Shown: piece after piece, positions 1 to 7,395 of the stretch
Numbering within the stretch: position 1 is the first letter of the stretch
Layout: every line of letters begins with the position of its first letter
Made by a program: the position numbers and the translations under genes
Source of the DNA: Oligoflexales bacterium
GTDB taxonomy: Bacteria > Bdellovibrionota_B > Oligoflexia > Oligoflexales > Bog-1112
Direction: 5' to 3'
Assembly (NCBI GenBank): GCA_017985985.1
Contig: JAGNWK010000018.1
Span: 1-40,110 of the forward strand
Length of the DNA: 40,110 nucleotides
Notes under the pieces: model-generated
What the model saw: only the letters and a program-made list of their open reading frames with translations
Told to the model about the DNA's origin: nothing
Database searches by the model: none

Positions 1-244
1 CATTGGAAATGCTCGTCCACTTGACGTCCGACCGGTAAAGGATCGACCCGAGCGTCGCGGCCACCTCCGCCACGCTGCTGAACGGCTCGTCGGCCCCGTG
101 CACGATCGTGATGCGGTGGAGCTTGGTCTCGTCGGTCGCGAAGTAGTCGCACCCGAGCTGGCTGCGCCGCGAGCGCGGGAGCTCGGTGAAGCCGTCGGTG
201 TAGTCGCGCAAGAAGAGCTCGACCGCACCAGGGTCGGTCTCCAT
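1..244 (-). CDS. Unidentified partial ORF in a high-G+C segment
   Basis: The minus strand stays open from a stop near position 344 to the window edge. The first ATG is at 244 and the frame runs out of the window, so only about 80 residues are visible. The protein is rich in acidic and aromatic residues and includes the stretch ITIVHGADEPFSS, but I do not recognise a family. By eye the segment is about two-thirds G+C with strong G/C preference at third codon positions, which supports coding on this strand but is unlike every other gene in the window. It stops abruptly at about 287-295, where a DUF423 gene end begins on the other strand. It could be contaminating DNA joined during assembly, or horizontally acquired DNA. 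Coding is likely; identity is unknown. Confidence 0.4.
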   Translation of the reverse strand, partial: METDPGAVELFLRDYTDGFTELPRSRRSQLGCDYFATDETKLHRITIVHGADEPFSSVAEVAATLGSILYRSDVKWTSISN

Positions 245-286
245 GGTGTGCACGTACGAGCGGTAGAAGCTGCCCGCCGCGTCGGT

Positions 287-367
287 CGGCCCATCACCCC
301 CATCGGTGGCCTCAGTTTGATTGCAGGATGGTTTCTCCTTGCTCTAGGCGTATTCCTTCACGCTTAG
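287..367 (+). pseudogene. C-terminal fragment of a DUF423 (YgdD-like) membrane protein
   Basis: The last 26 codons before the TAG at 365-367 read RPITPIGG, then a hydrophobic stretch with AGW and LLALG. This is the typical end of DUF423 small inner-membrane proteins, whose last helix carries a TP(I/L)GG...(A/L)GW motif. Everything 5' of about 287 belongs to the high-G+C segment. The frame is open upstream only because it is antisense to that segment's own ORF, so about 100 residues of the expected family length are missing. The fragment ends 16 bp before the convergent methionine sulfoxide reductase gene. Family assignment rests on a short motif. Confidence 0.5.
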
Positions 368-383
368 ATCCTCTCGTCCTGAT

Positions 384-1355
384 TCAAAAATCAAAATTAC
401 GGATAAAGTGACACGTGTAACCGTAAGGGTTTTTATCGAGATATTTTTGATGGAACTCTTCTGCTCGCCAGAAGTCAGAGGCAGGAACGAGCTGGGTGAC
501 GAGGGGGTTTTTCCACTTCTTTGAACGTTCCACTTTCAGCATGAGCTCAACAGCAGCTTTTTTCTGCTCTTCATTGTGATAAAATATAGCAGATCGATAT
601 TGCGATCCGACATCGTTACCTTGTCGATCTTTTGTGGTGGGGTCATGCATTTTGAAAAAATTCAATAATATTTTTTCATAAGACAGCTTCTTTGGATCAT
701 AGAGAATTTGCACAGCCTCTGTGTGGCCTGTTGTGCCCGTTTTTACGGAGCTGTAGCTGGCGAGTTTCGTCGATCCCCCTGTATACCCAGTCTGGGTCTC
801 GATGACTCCGGGGATTTCCTCTAGGAGATGTTCCATCCCCCAGAAGCAGCCTCCTGAAAGGGTGGCCAGTTGCCAGTGTTTTTTCTCTCTGAATAGGAAT
901 AGATATTTTCCATAGCCTTTGGCTTTCATCTGGTCGAGGGGGACAAAGAGAAGAGAGGCTGAGTTGATGCAGAAACGCTGATGAGTGGGGCCGGGGCCAT
1001 CATCAAAGACGTGGCCAAGATGAGACTGGGAGAGCTTGGCGACTACTTCTGTCCGTTTTACAGCCATTTTGTGATCATCTTGGAGAGTCAGGATGTCTTC
1101 ATCGATAGGCTGGGTAAAGCTGGGCCAGCCAGATTTAGAATCATATTTGTCTATAGAGCTGAAGAGGGCCCTAGCACTGACAATGTCGACATAGATGCCG
1201 TCTTCGTGATGGTTCCAGTAGGCATTGTCGAAAGGCTTTTCGGTACCTTGTTCTTGTGTACAAGAGTATTGCTGGGGTGTTAGCTTTTTGCGAAGCTCGT
1301 TGAGAGATGGCTTCTGGTACAGCTCATCGACTAGGACGTTGTCTTTGGCTTTCAT
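384..1355 (-). CDS. msrAB: Bifunctional peptide methionine sulfoxide reductase MsrB-MsrA
   Basis: This two-domain repair enzyme reduces both methionine sulfoxide epimers in proteins. Residues about 20-145 are the MsrB domain (R-form): TEKPF, the GWPSF signature and the catalytic cysteine in RFCINS (C129). The two CxxC zinc pairs common in MsrB are absent, so this is the non-zinc type. Residues about 163-323 are MsrA (S-form), with nucleophile C170 in GGCFWGME. The order MsrB then MsrA is one of the known fusion arrangements. I chose the ATG at 1355 because AGGA lies 7 bases upstream. The longer frame to 1439 would overlap the divergent DUF1684 gene and would leave no promoter space. No signal peptide is visible, so it is probably cytoplasmic. 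Confidence 0.93.
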   Translation of the reverse strand: MKAKDNVLVDELYQKPSLNELRKKLTPQQYSCTQEQGTEKPFDNAYWNHHEDGIYVDIVSARALFSSIDKYDSKSGWPSFTQPIDEDILTLQDDHKMAVKRTEVVAKLSQSHLGHVFDDGPGPTHQRFCINSASLLFVPLDQMKAKGYGKYLFLFREKKHWQLATLSGGCFWGMEHLLEEIPGVIETQTGYTGGSTKLASYSSVKTGTTGHTEAVQILYDPKKLSYEKILLNFFKMHDPTTKDRQGNDVGSQYRSAIFYHNEEQKKAAVELMLKVERSKKWKNPLVTQLVPASDFWRAEEFHQKYLDKNPYGYTCHFIRNFDF

Positions 1356-1425
1356 TTGTACTTCCTGTCCACTGTTAGAATGAATAGGCATTCGTTGTGT
1401 CCTTTTTCCAAACATAAGGTGATAT

Positions 1426-2289
1426 ATGTCAGAATACAATAGTAGGGAAAGTCATTCCGCCGCAACTTATGAAGAACAGATCGAGCAGTGGCGGGTGCTG
1501 CAAGATCTGAAGTTGCGGGCAGAGGACGGTTGGCTCAGTGTCGTCGGCCTTAGCTGGTTACAGTCTGGTGAAAACAGCATAGGTTCGGGTGTGGATAAAA
1601 GTATAGTTTTGCCAGAAGGCACTCCTGAGGTTCTAGGGACTGTGATCTTAAAGGATGGAGAGGTGAGCCTGGTTGTTGCCGAATCAGGGGCTCTGTGGAT
1701 AGACGGAAAGCCTGCTGTGAAAGGTCGATCTTATCCGCTTCATCACGATGAAGACAAGAACCCGACTATGGTCGATCTGAATCATCGAGTGATGTTTTTT
1801 GTGATCAAACGTGCGAACGGTCTGGGGATCAGGATTAAAGATAAGGAGAGTCAGCTGCGTAGCAAGTTCAAGGGTCGGTCTTGGTACCCGGTTCAAAAAG
1901 ACTGGCTTATAGAGGCTAGCTGGGTGCCCCTTGAAGGAGAGCAAGAGATCATGGTTCCCGACATCTTGGGGAATGAGAGTCTCGAAAAGATCTCCGGTTA
2001 TGCAGAGTTTGAGCGAGAGGGGAAGCTCTATAGGCTCTACCCAAGGGTATTGGAAGATGGTTTGTTTTTTATCTTTCGTGATCGAAGCAGTGTGAAGAGC
2101 ACTTACGGAGCTGGAAGGTTTCTCCGTACAGCTCTGGCTCAAAAAGGGAAGGTCGAAATCGACTTCAATAAAGCGGTCAATCCACCCTGTGCATTCACGC
2201 ATTTTGCCACCTGCCCACTTCCTCCTAAAGAGAACATTATCGACCTCGTGATCAGCAGTGGTGAGCTCAGGCCTTATCTTGCGCCCTGA
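1426..2289 (+). CDS. DUF1684 family protein
   Basis: This 287-residue protein matches the DUF1684 pattern along its length. It has DGWLSVVGLSWL near residue 35, an IGSG and LPEG segment, a central GIRIKD, and near the C-terminus the signature YGAGRFL, then DFNKAVNPPCAF and ATCPLPP. The biochemical role of the family is not established, and no catalytic residues can be named with confidence, though the paired cysteines in NPPC and ATC are invariant-looking. There is no signal peptide. AAGGTG stands 4-5 bases before the ATG. The gene is divergent from msrAB across about 70 bp, so the two may share a regulatory region. It is followed directly by repeat-rich DNA. Confidence 0.88.
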   Translation: MSEYNSRESHSAATYEEQIEQWRVLQDLKLRAEDGWLSVVGLSWLQSGENSIGSGVDKSIVLPEGTPEVLGTVILKDGEVSLVVAESGALWIDGKPAVKGRSYPLHHDEDKNPTMVDLNHRVMFFVIKRANGLGIRIKDKESQLRSKFKGRSWYPVQKDWLIEASWVPLEGEQEIMVPDILGNESLEKISGYAEFEREGKLYRLYPRVLEDGLFFIFRDRSSVKSTYGAGRFLRTALAQKGKVEIDFNKAVNPPCAFTHFATCPLPPKENIIDLVISSGELRPYLAP

Positions 2290-2308
2290 TCTTAGGGAAG
2301 ATCACCTG

Positions 2309-2660
2309 ACCGCCTAATGGCCTCGTTCCTCGGCCTTCGGTTGAGGCAAGATACCCCTCGGCTTCGCTCGGGGTGACGTTCTCCCAACCAGTTAAAGCCC
2401 CGTCACCCTGAGCGAAGTCCACCAAAGGTGGACGAAGTCGAATGGGTCTCGAGTTAAAACAAAGCAGTCGATTAAAGAATTCTGCCTAACCGAATGACAT
2501 TGACCTGACCGCCTAACGGCCTCGTTCCTCGGCCTTCGGTTGAGGCAAGATACCCCTCGGCTTCGCTCGGGGTGACGTTCTCCCAACTAGTTACGGATGA
2601 GGGTGACGTTCACCCACTAGTTACGGATGAGGGTGACGTTCTCCCAACTAGTAAAAGTCC
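2309..2660. repeat. Family A dispersed repeats, two long copies plus a short tandem array
   Basis: The 470-bp gap between the DUF1684 gene and the fic remnant holds no gene. A unit of about 87 bp, starting GACCGCCTAA and running through CTTCGCTCGGGGTGACG to a CCAACTAGTTA end, occurs at 2309-2395 and again at 2505-2593 with very few differences. Between the copies is a related GTCACCCTGAGCGAAG segment. After the second copy a 30-31 bp unit (GGGTGACGTT...CTAGTTACGGATGA) repeats nearly three times at 2570-2657. Related pieces recur around 20300-20480 and 21860-22045. These are short palindromic dispersed elements without coding capacity. Confidence 0.8.
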
Positions 2661-2761
2661 CGTCACCTCGAGCCAATCTGTCTAAGTATTCAATCAGATA
2701 AAGGCCCTTAAGTGAGTTCTGCAGCGCTTAGAAGAGGGCTGTCCTAAAAAGAACCAACGCC

Positions 2762-3820
2762 TCACAGCAAGAGCAGAGCATAAGAGGTGTTACGCCCCCC
2801 TCCGGGTAGTTGATAGAGGCAAGCTCGTTCAAGCAGCTCTGCTAAATCACGAGTAGCACTTGCTTTTGAACAGGCTGCTATTTTCATATATTTTTGAGCG
2901 TTGATTCCTCCTACAAAACCAGCAGGTCCTTCTTTGAATATTCTTGCAAGGACTTTTTCTTGACGCGTATTTAAGAAGTCTTGGTGCCTTTGCCAGAACT
3001 TAGCTTTCTGCAGGACAAAGTTGACTTGTTCTTTGGCGTCTAGTTGAGATTGATGAACTGTTTTTACAAAATATTCTATCCATGGTGTGATGTTGATCTG
3101 GGGTCTGCTCGCAGTGGTCAGAGCTTCGTAATATTGTTTTTTGTTTTTATTGATCGTGCTGGAAAGACTAAGGAGAACGGGTTTCCCCAAGTCTTCTGAT
3201 AATGCTTTTTCAGCAAAGGCTCTGCCCACTCGACCGTTACCATCTTCAAAGGGGTGGATGCACTCAAAGTGCAAGTGAGCGAGGGCAGCTCGGACAGGCC
3301 CTGTCAGTTTGGGCTTATGATGGAGGCTTTGATTGTACCAGTCGATATATCGATCCATTTCCCTAGCTATGTCCTGACTTGGAGGTGCTTCAAAATCGAT
3401 TTTTTTTGTCCAAAACTTCCTGACACAATACGCATCGTCTCGGTACTTGTTCGCCATTTCCCAATGTCCATATGCTTACGCTTAAATGGATCTGAAATGA
3501 TCAGATCATTGTCAATGAAAGAGCATTTCTTTTGAGAGGGGGCTAGGAAGGATATTTCTTACGTTCACCATAAGCTTAGAAATCCCAAGTGCGTGGGCAT
3601 CTTTGATGCTTGCTGAAATTTTGAATCCGAATTCTTGTTCGATAGAAGAGCGTAGGTCTAAAGGGTCGAAGCTCTCTCCTTCGATGTCTGAAGTGTTGAG
3701 AGCCTCTAGCACCATAAGGTCGATGATGGATTCTTGCTGGAGATCAGGTTCTATTTGCTTAAAACCACCCAGCAGTACACTGGCCTGTTTAGCATAGTCG
3801 TAGAGGAGTTCTTGGCTCAC
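2762..3820 (-). pseudogene. Fic-domain AMP-transferase gene with two frameshifts
   Basis: Fic enzymes usually transfer AMP from ATP to target hydroxyls. The 5' piece (3820-3512, GTG start) is a Fic_N region carrying TSDIEG, the (S/T)xxxE(G/N) inhibitory helix motif that keeps class II Fic proteins in check. The 3' piece (to 2762) carries the catalytic HPFEDGNGRVGR and a C-terminal winged-helix-like part. Between them a third frame encodes the missing conserved link (DIGKWRTST, MRIVSG, FGQKK), and the fold then continues in the 3' frame at IDFEAPPS. One break is at an A8 run (3397-3404 on the + strand); the other, with a few codons lost, is near 3513-3520. The N-terminus also looks about 20 residues short. 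No single ORF spans the fold, so the gene is inactive unless these are sequencing errors. Confidence 0.85.
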
Positions 3821-4047
3821 ACCCTGTTTTTCGCAAGCCCTTTATCCTAGGATTATTCTATAAGACCTTGATTTGGAAATGGATTTTGAGGGGTGTGGGG
3901 GTTCAGTTCGAATGTTCTCAACTCCGTCCCTCCATCCTCTCGTTAGTCCCCGCTTGAGCTTTGCTACGTCCCACCAGCTCACCCGTTTCAAGAAAAATAT
4001 CTTATGACCGATAGGCCGTTCGAATGTTTGTGTTTAAGGAGATAGAA

Positions 4048-7038
4048 ATGAGAATCATCAATGGCCTTGTTTTTTTAGCAATATGTCTTCTTGCTGATAT
4101 ATCGTGCAGGCAGATATCTAAAAGACCCAAGCTTCAAGAAAACGGTGCATCGGGTTCATTGTTGATTCGTTCAGGTACTGGTTCCGGTTCATTAGGTCTT
4201 GCAACTGTCAATGCTGACTTAAAACTTTCATACGATGAGACTGCTTATAATTGGACTACTCAAGAATTTAGCAAAATATACAGTAATGATTCCCTCTACC
4301 TATTTCAGACAGGAAAGGGTAGCGATTCCACGCCTCTAAATTTTGCAAAACATCCCACTCTTCAGAAAGACATTAAAAAACACAATATCATTGTCGCTAG
4401 ACTTAGTAGTGATGGAACTATACTTGATAGTGAAAAAGGAAGTCCTCTTGCGGCAGCTTGTTATGGTTACGCCTTAGAAGCCAAATCGGACAGTTTACTT
4501 TTATCCACTTTAGATAATGCTATAGATTTATTTCTTAAAGATATCCAACCCTCTCTGGACTTGCTGGGTGCTGGCCAGCTCTGCGTAGCTCAAGGTGGAA
4601 AAATAGGTTTTTTTAACAATCAGAGTCTTTCCGCTAATCCATACTTCACCACTCAAAATTTTTTAGATTTTTTAGAGCGCAGAGGGCTCTCTTCTGATTT
4701 CAGCGTAGCTCTAAAGTCTGCTTCTGCAAATTCACTTGGTTTAACTGGTAGATTTTCAGTTGGTGAAGTGATTGTAGATCAGCGAATATCTGATGCAAAA
4801 AAACCGACAAGGGGTCCTCGGGAGGGTGATTTGTACATGAGGACTGAGATAGTAGAAAGAAAGAGGGCTACCGGGATCGACTCTCGCACTACAGGACCAA
4901 GAAGTCGGCCTCCATCTGACGGTTCCGTGGATTCATCACCTGGTATGTCTGAGGTTGGCTCCAGAGGTTCTGTGAGGATTGCCTGGGGTGAAGAAACTCC
5001 ACGAGCTCCTACCCCTGAAAGAATCGAAGTTGGAAGACGGACAGTAGAAGTTACAGGATGGAAAGCAGACGTAGAACGAGCCTACGAAAAGGTTGTGGCT
5101 AGGGAAAAATTAAAAGCTGAAGCTGAAGCCAAACTAATAACTGCGGCTACCCAGGCGTTTGGCAATATGAAAGCTGGTGATTTGACACAATTACTAGATG
5201 GTAACCTTCAGGGACTAACGTTCGAAGGGATAAGCTTCAAACTTAAAGCTGCACCTGGAGCTAACACTAGTGCCTTTAGTACGCTGTTCGCATATGTTCA
5301 AAAGCTAACTGCTCCTGACATAGGACTGCATCAATTTTTAGGGTTAAAAAATGCCAAGTTAGAAGAAGACTCAGAGGAAGCTTACCTTGGAACTCTTCTT
5401 GGTGTAGGAAGTTTTGGTAGAGTCCATTTAGTAGAAATTACCCAGAATGGGGTGAGATCCCAAATTGCGATGAAAGTACCACATCAAAAAAGGGATTATG
5501 ATTCGAAAAAAATAAAGGAGTCAGCTCAAACGGAGCTTGAGTTGGGGAGGAAATCTGCTGATGATCAGCACCAATATCTTATTGCCGTCAATAACGGAAT
5601 TACAATGATGAGGCTTGTTCGAGATGGGAAATCAGCGCTTCCTAAGGATTTGGATAGTATGGATAAAAAAGCCCTTCAAGATATGAGAGAGAACTTTCTA
5701 GAAGGCCTTGAAAGAATGGAAAAGATGAAAGTCATTCATGGTGATTTAAAACCTGAAAATACGGTCTTTGTGGGGGGGAGGTTAGTCCCCGCTGATTTTC
5801 CAGGGATCAAGAGGGAAGATATAAAAGAGGGGGAAGATATAAAAGAGGGGAATACGGACTTCTTGGCAATCGGATCTCCATACTATCGAGATCCGGCAGT
5901 TTTTGATTCTGTCAGCAGTCTTGCAGTAGTCAAAAATCCCTTTTTAAAGGATAGATATTCTGGAGGAACGTTTATCCTACGGACCCTTTTCCCCGATGAT
6001 ATTTGGAAAATTTTAGTTGCAATAGAAGAAAGACCATCTTGGGCTGCTATCGATGTTGATAAATATCTTTTTTTTCAAGGAGGTTTCATCCGTAACCTCA
6101 ATTTTAAAATTATGCAATTGAAAAATTTAATTGATGAACTTAGCCCAAAAGACTCTTTTAATTTAGAGCGTGCCAAGTTAACGGAACAGCGAGATTATTT
6201 AGTTGGTATTCAGGAATCTAAGGAATTCAAGGTTGCAAGACTGCTGGCACATATTAATCCAGAGGAAAGGATAACTCCAAAGGATGCGATGGGATTTCTA
6301 AAAGGAGAGAAGGCTCAAGAACTGGATCAGAAGATCAAAGGACTAGACGAAAAAATACGTGAAAAAATTGTAGATGATGGTGTCCGATCTGTAATTGATC
6401 AAAAAATTATTTTGATAAAATTGGAAATATTGGAGCAACAAAAGAAAGAATTAAAAATTGAATTAGCCAGGGTTATTGATTTAATGGGGGAACAGAAGCC
6501 GGGCTTGGGTGGATATGACGATGAAACGCTGGGACTTAGGGCTAGACTCAAGAGTCAGAGGACTTCGATCACTGATCTAATATCCAACATTGATCCAGAG
6601 ATCGAACGCCTGACAAAAGTTAGCAGCGATATAGTTGAAATGCAAGATCAAATTGGAGATCAGGTTGCGTTACAGAGGCAAGATTTTGAAGCGAATATAG
6701 ATGAGGTTAGAAATACTGTTGAGGATGAAACTAAGGGTAAAGTAGCAGACATCATAGAGCGTGGCCCAGATTACAAAAAATTTATAAAAGATTTTACAGA
6801 CAAAATAGAGAGCCAAAAAGTTTCCGCTTTAAGCCGAGGTGTTGTAAGGCAAGCACCTGAGCCTTTAACGGGAGTAGCTCCGTTGGTAGAACCTCAGCTC
6901 AGTCTCAGTGAGATGAAGTCGAGTTTACCTGCTTCAAGTTCTGGCCCTGCTTACACTATGGCTCTTATCCTCTATCAGGGGGAGTCTTCCCTTAGGTTTT
7001 TACCTTTGAATCCAGATGCAGATTCCCAAAACCCCTAA
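4048..7038 (+). CDS. Exported Ser/Thr-kinase-like lipoprotein with coiled-coil tail (K1)
   Basis: The start at 4048 has AAGGAG six bases upstream and gives a lipoprotein-type signal ending at C20 (ADISC). The earlier ATG at 4024 would only add eight residues. Residues about 30-240 form the N-terminal module shared with K3 and K4, including CYGYAL and LGAGQLC...FFNNQS. A low-complexity linker rich in R, P, E and S follows. The protein kinase fold begins at G452-x-G-S-F-G-x-V459, with K476 in AMKV, D566 in HGDLKPEN and D583 in DFPG, a DFG variant with an inserted proline. The activation segment contains a perfect 18-bp tandem duplication. Residues about 680-930 are charged heptad-like coiled coil. 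ATP is absent outside the cytoplasm, so an exported kinase makes sense mainly if delivered into another cell. Kinase assignment is firm; targets are unknown. Confidence 0.85.
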   Translation: MRIINGLVFLAICLLADISCRQISKRPKLQENGASGSLLIRSGTGSGSLGLATVNADLKLSYDETAYNWTTQEFSKIYSNDSLYLFQTGKGSDSTPLNFAKHPTLQKDIKKHNIIVARLSSDGTILDSEKGSPLAAACYGYALEAKSDSLLLSTLDNAIDLFLKDIQPSLDLLGAGQLCVAQGGKIGFFNNQSLSANPYFTTQNFLDFLERRGLSSDFSVALKSASANSLGLTGRFSVGEVIVDQRISDAKKPTRGPREGDLYMRTEIVERKRATGIDSRTTGPRSRPPSDGSVDSSPGMSEVGSRGSVRIAWGEETPRAPTPERIEVGRRTVEVTGWKADVERAYEKVVAREKLKAEAEAKLITAATQAFGNMKAGDLTQLLDGNLQGLTFEGISFKLKAAPGANTSAFSTLFAYVQKLTAPDIGLHQFLGLKNAKLEEDSEEAYLGTLLGVGSFGRVHLVEITQNGVRSQIAMKVPHQKRDYDSKKIKESAQTELELGRKSADDQHQYLIAVNNGITMMRLVRDGKSALPKDLDSMDKKALQDMRENFLEGLERMEKMKVIHGDLKPENTVFVGGRLVPADFPGIKREDIKEGEDIKEGNTDFLAIGSPYYRDPAVFDSVSSLAVVKNPFLKDRYSGGTFILRTLFPDDIWKILVAIEERPSWAAIDVDKYLFFQGGFIRNLNFKIMQLKNLIDELSPKDSFNLERAKLTEQRDYLVGIQESKEFKVARLLAHINPEERITPKDAMGFLKGEKAQELDQKIKGLDEKIREKIVDDGVRSVIDQKIILIKLEILEQQKKELKIELARVIDLMGEQKPGLGGYDDETLGLRARLKSQRTSITDLISNIDPEIERLTKVSSDIVEMQDQIGDQVALQRQDFEANIDEVRNTVEDETKGKVADIIERGPDYKKFIKDFTDKIESQKVSALSRGVVRQAPEPLTGVAPLVEPQLSLSEMKSSLPASSSGPAYTMALILYQGESSLRFLPLNPDADSQNP
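5815..5850 (+). repeat. 18-bp perfect tandem duplication inside the K1 activation segment
   Basis: The unit GAAGATATAAAAGAGGGG occurs twice back to back and encodes EDIKEG twice. It lies about seven codons after the DFPG motif, so it lengthens the activation loop by six residues in frame. The identical copies suggest a recent slippage event. Confidence 0.9.
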
Positions 7039-7048
7039 GTCTTTAGGA

Positions 7049-7216
7049 AATATAGACATAAAAGCAGAGTGATTGGCAGGCTAAAACTTCCGAACCTAAA
7101 GCTATGGACAGCGCTTCTGAAGAGAGTGCTTCTGAAAAATCCAAAATTTTTACTTTCATTCATCCTCGAACAGTATCGATCCATACTAGGTGGCACCGTC
7201 CGTTGAGAACGCAGAA
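7049..7216 (+). pseudogene. Deletion-riddled remnant of another kinase paralogue
   Basis: This gap between K1 and the first OTU gene holds three blocks that match separated parts of K3, in the same order and strand. About 7051-7080 resembles 13222-13252 (AGACAGAAAAGCAGAG region). About 7081-7125 resembles 13651-13690 (encoding AKTSEPKAMES). About 7139-7215 resembles the last 75 bp of K3, including the shared ending CACCGTCCGTTGAGA. The intervening coding sequence is gone and the frame is broken. This looks like the skeleton of a third full kinase gene after several internal deletions. It shows that the tandem array was once longer. Confidence 0.7.
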
Positions 7217-7228
7217 TAAGACTTAACT

Positions 7229-7254
7229 TGAGCCGAAAATCGGCTCAGGCTTTT
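7229..7254 (+). terminator. Probable intrinsic terminator after K1 and the kinase remnant
   Basis: An 8-bp perfect stem (TGAGCCGA/TCGGCTCA) with an AAA loop is followed by GGCTTTT. The U tract is short, so it may be weak. The remaining 140 bp up to the OTU gene are very A+T-rich and probably hold that gene's promoter, but I cannot pick one -10/-35 pair reliably. Confidence 0.5.
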
Positions 7255-7395
7255 AAGCAAGTTCTTATATTATATACATATTTTTATAAAATCTTACTTT
7301 TTTATAAAAATATTTTGCAATACAAATTGATTTTATTACAAATAGATGCTTATATCGCGCTAGTTAAATTTAAAACAGCGAATAGGTAGGCTCGT

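Noticed and set aside
98..367. An 89-residue + strand ORF
   Set aside because: Its first 63 codons are antisense to the high-G+C minus-strand ORF and have no gene-like features; only the final DUF423-like part is credible.
1684..2202. 172-residue antisense ORF in the DUF1684 gene
   Set aside because: The + strand product matches a known family along its whole length, so this is a shadow frame.
2570..2657. Possible CRISPR array
   Set aside because: The 30-bp units are directly adjacent with no unique spacers, only about three exist, and they are pieces of the family A repeat.
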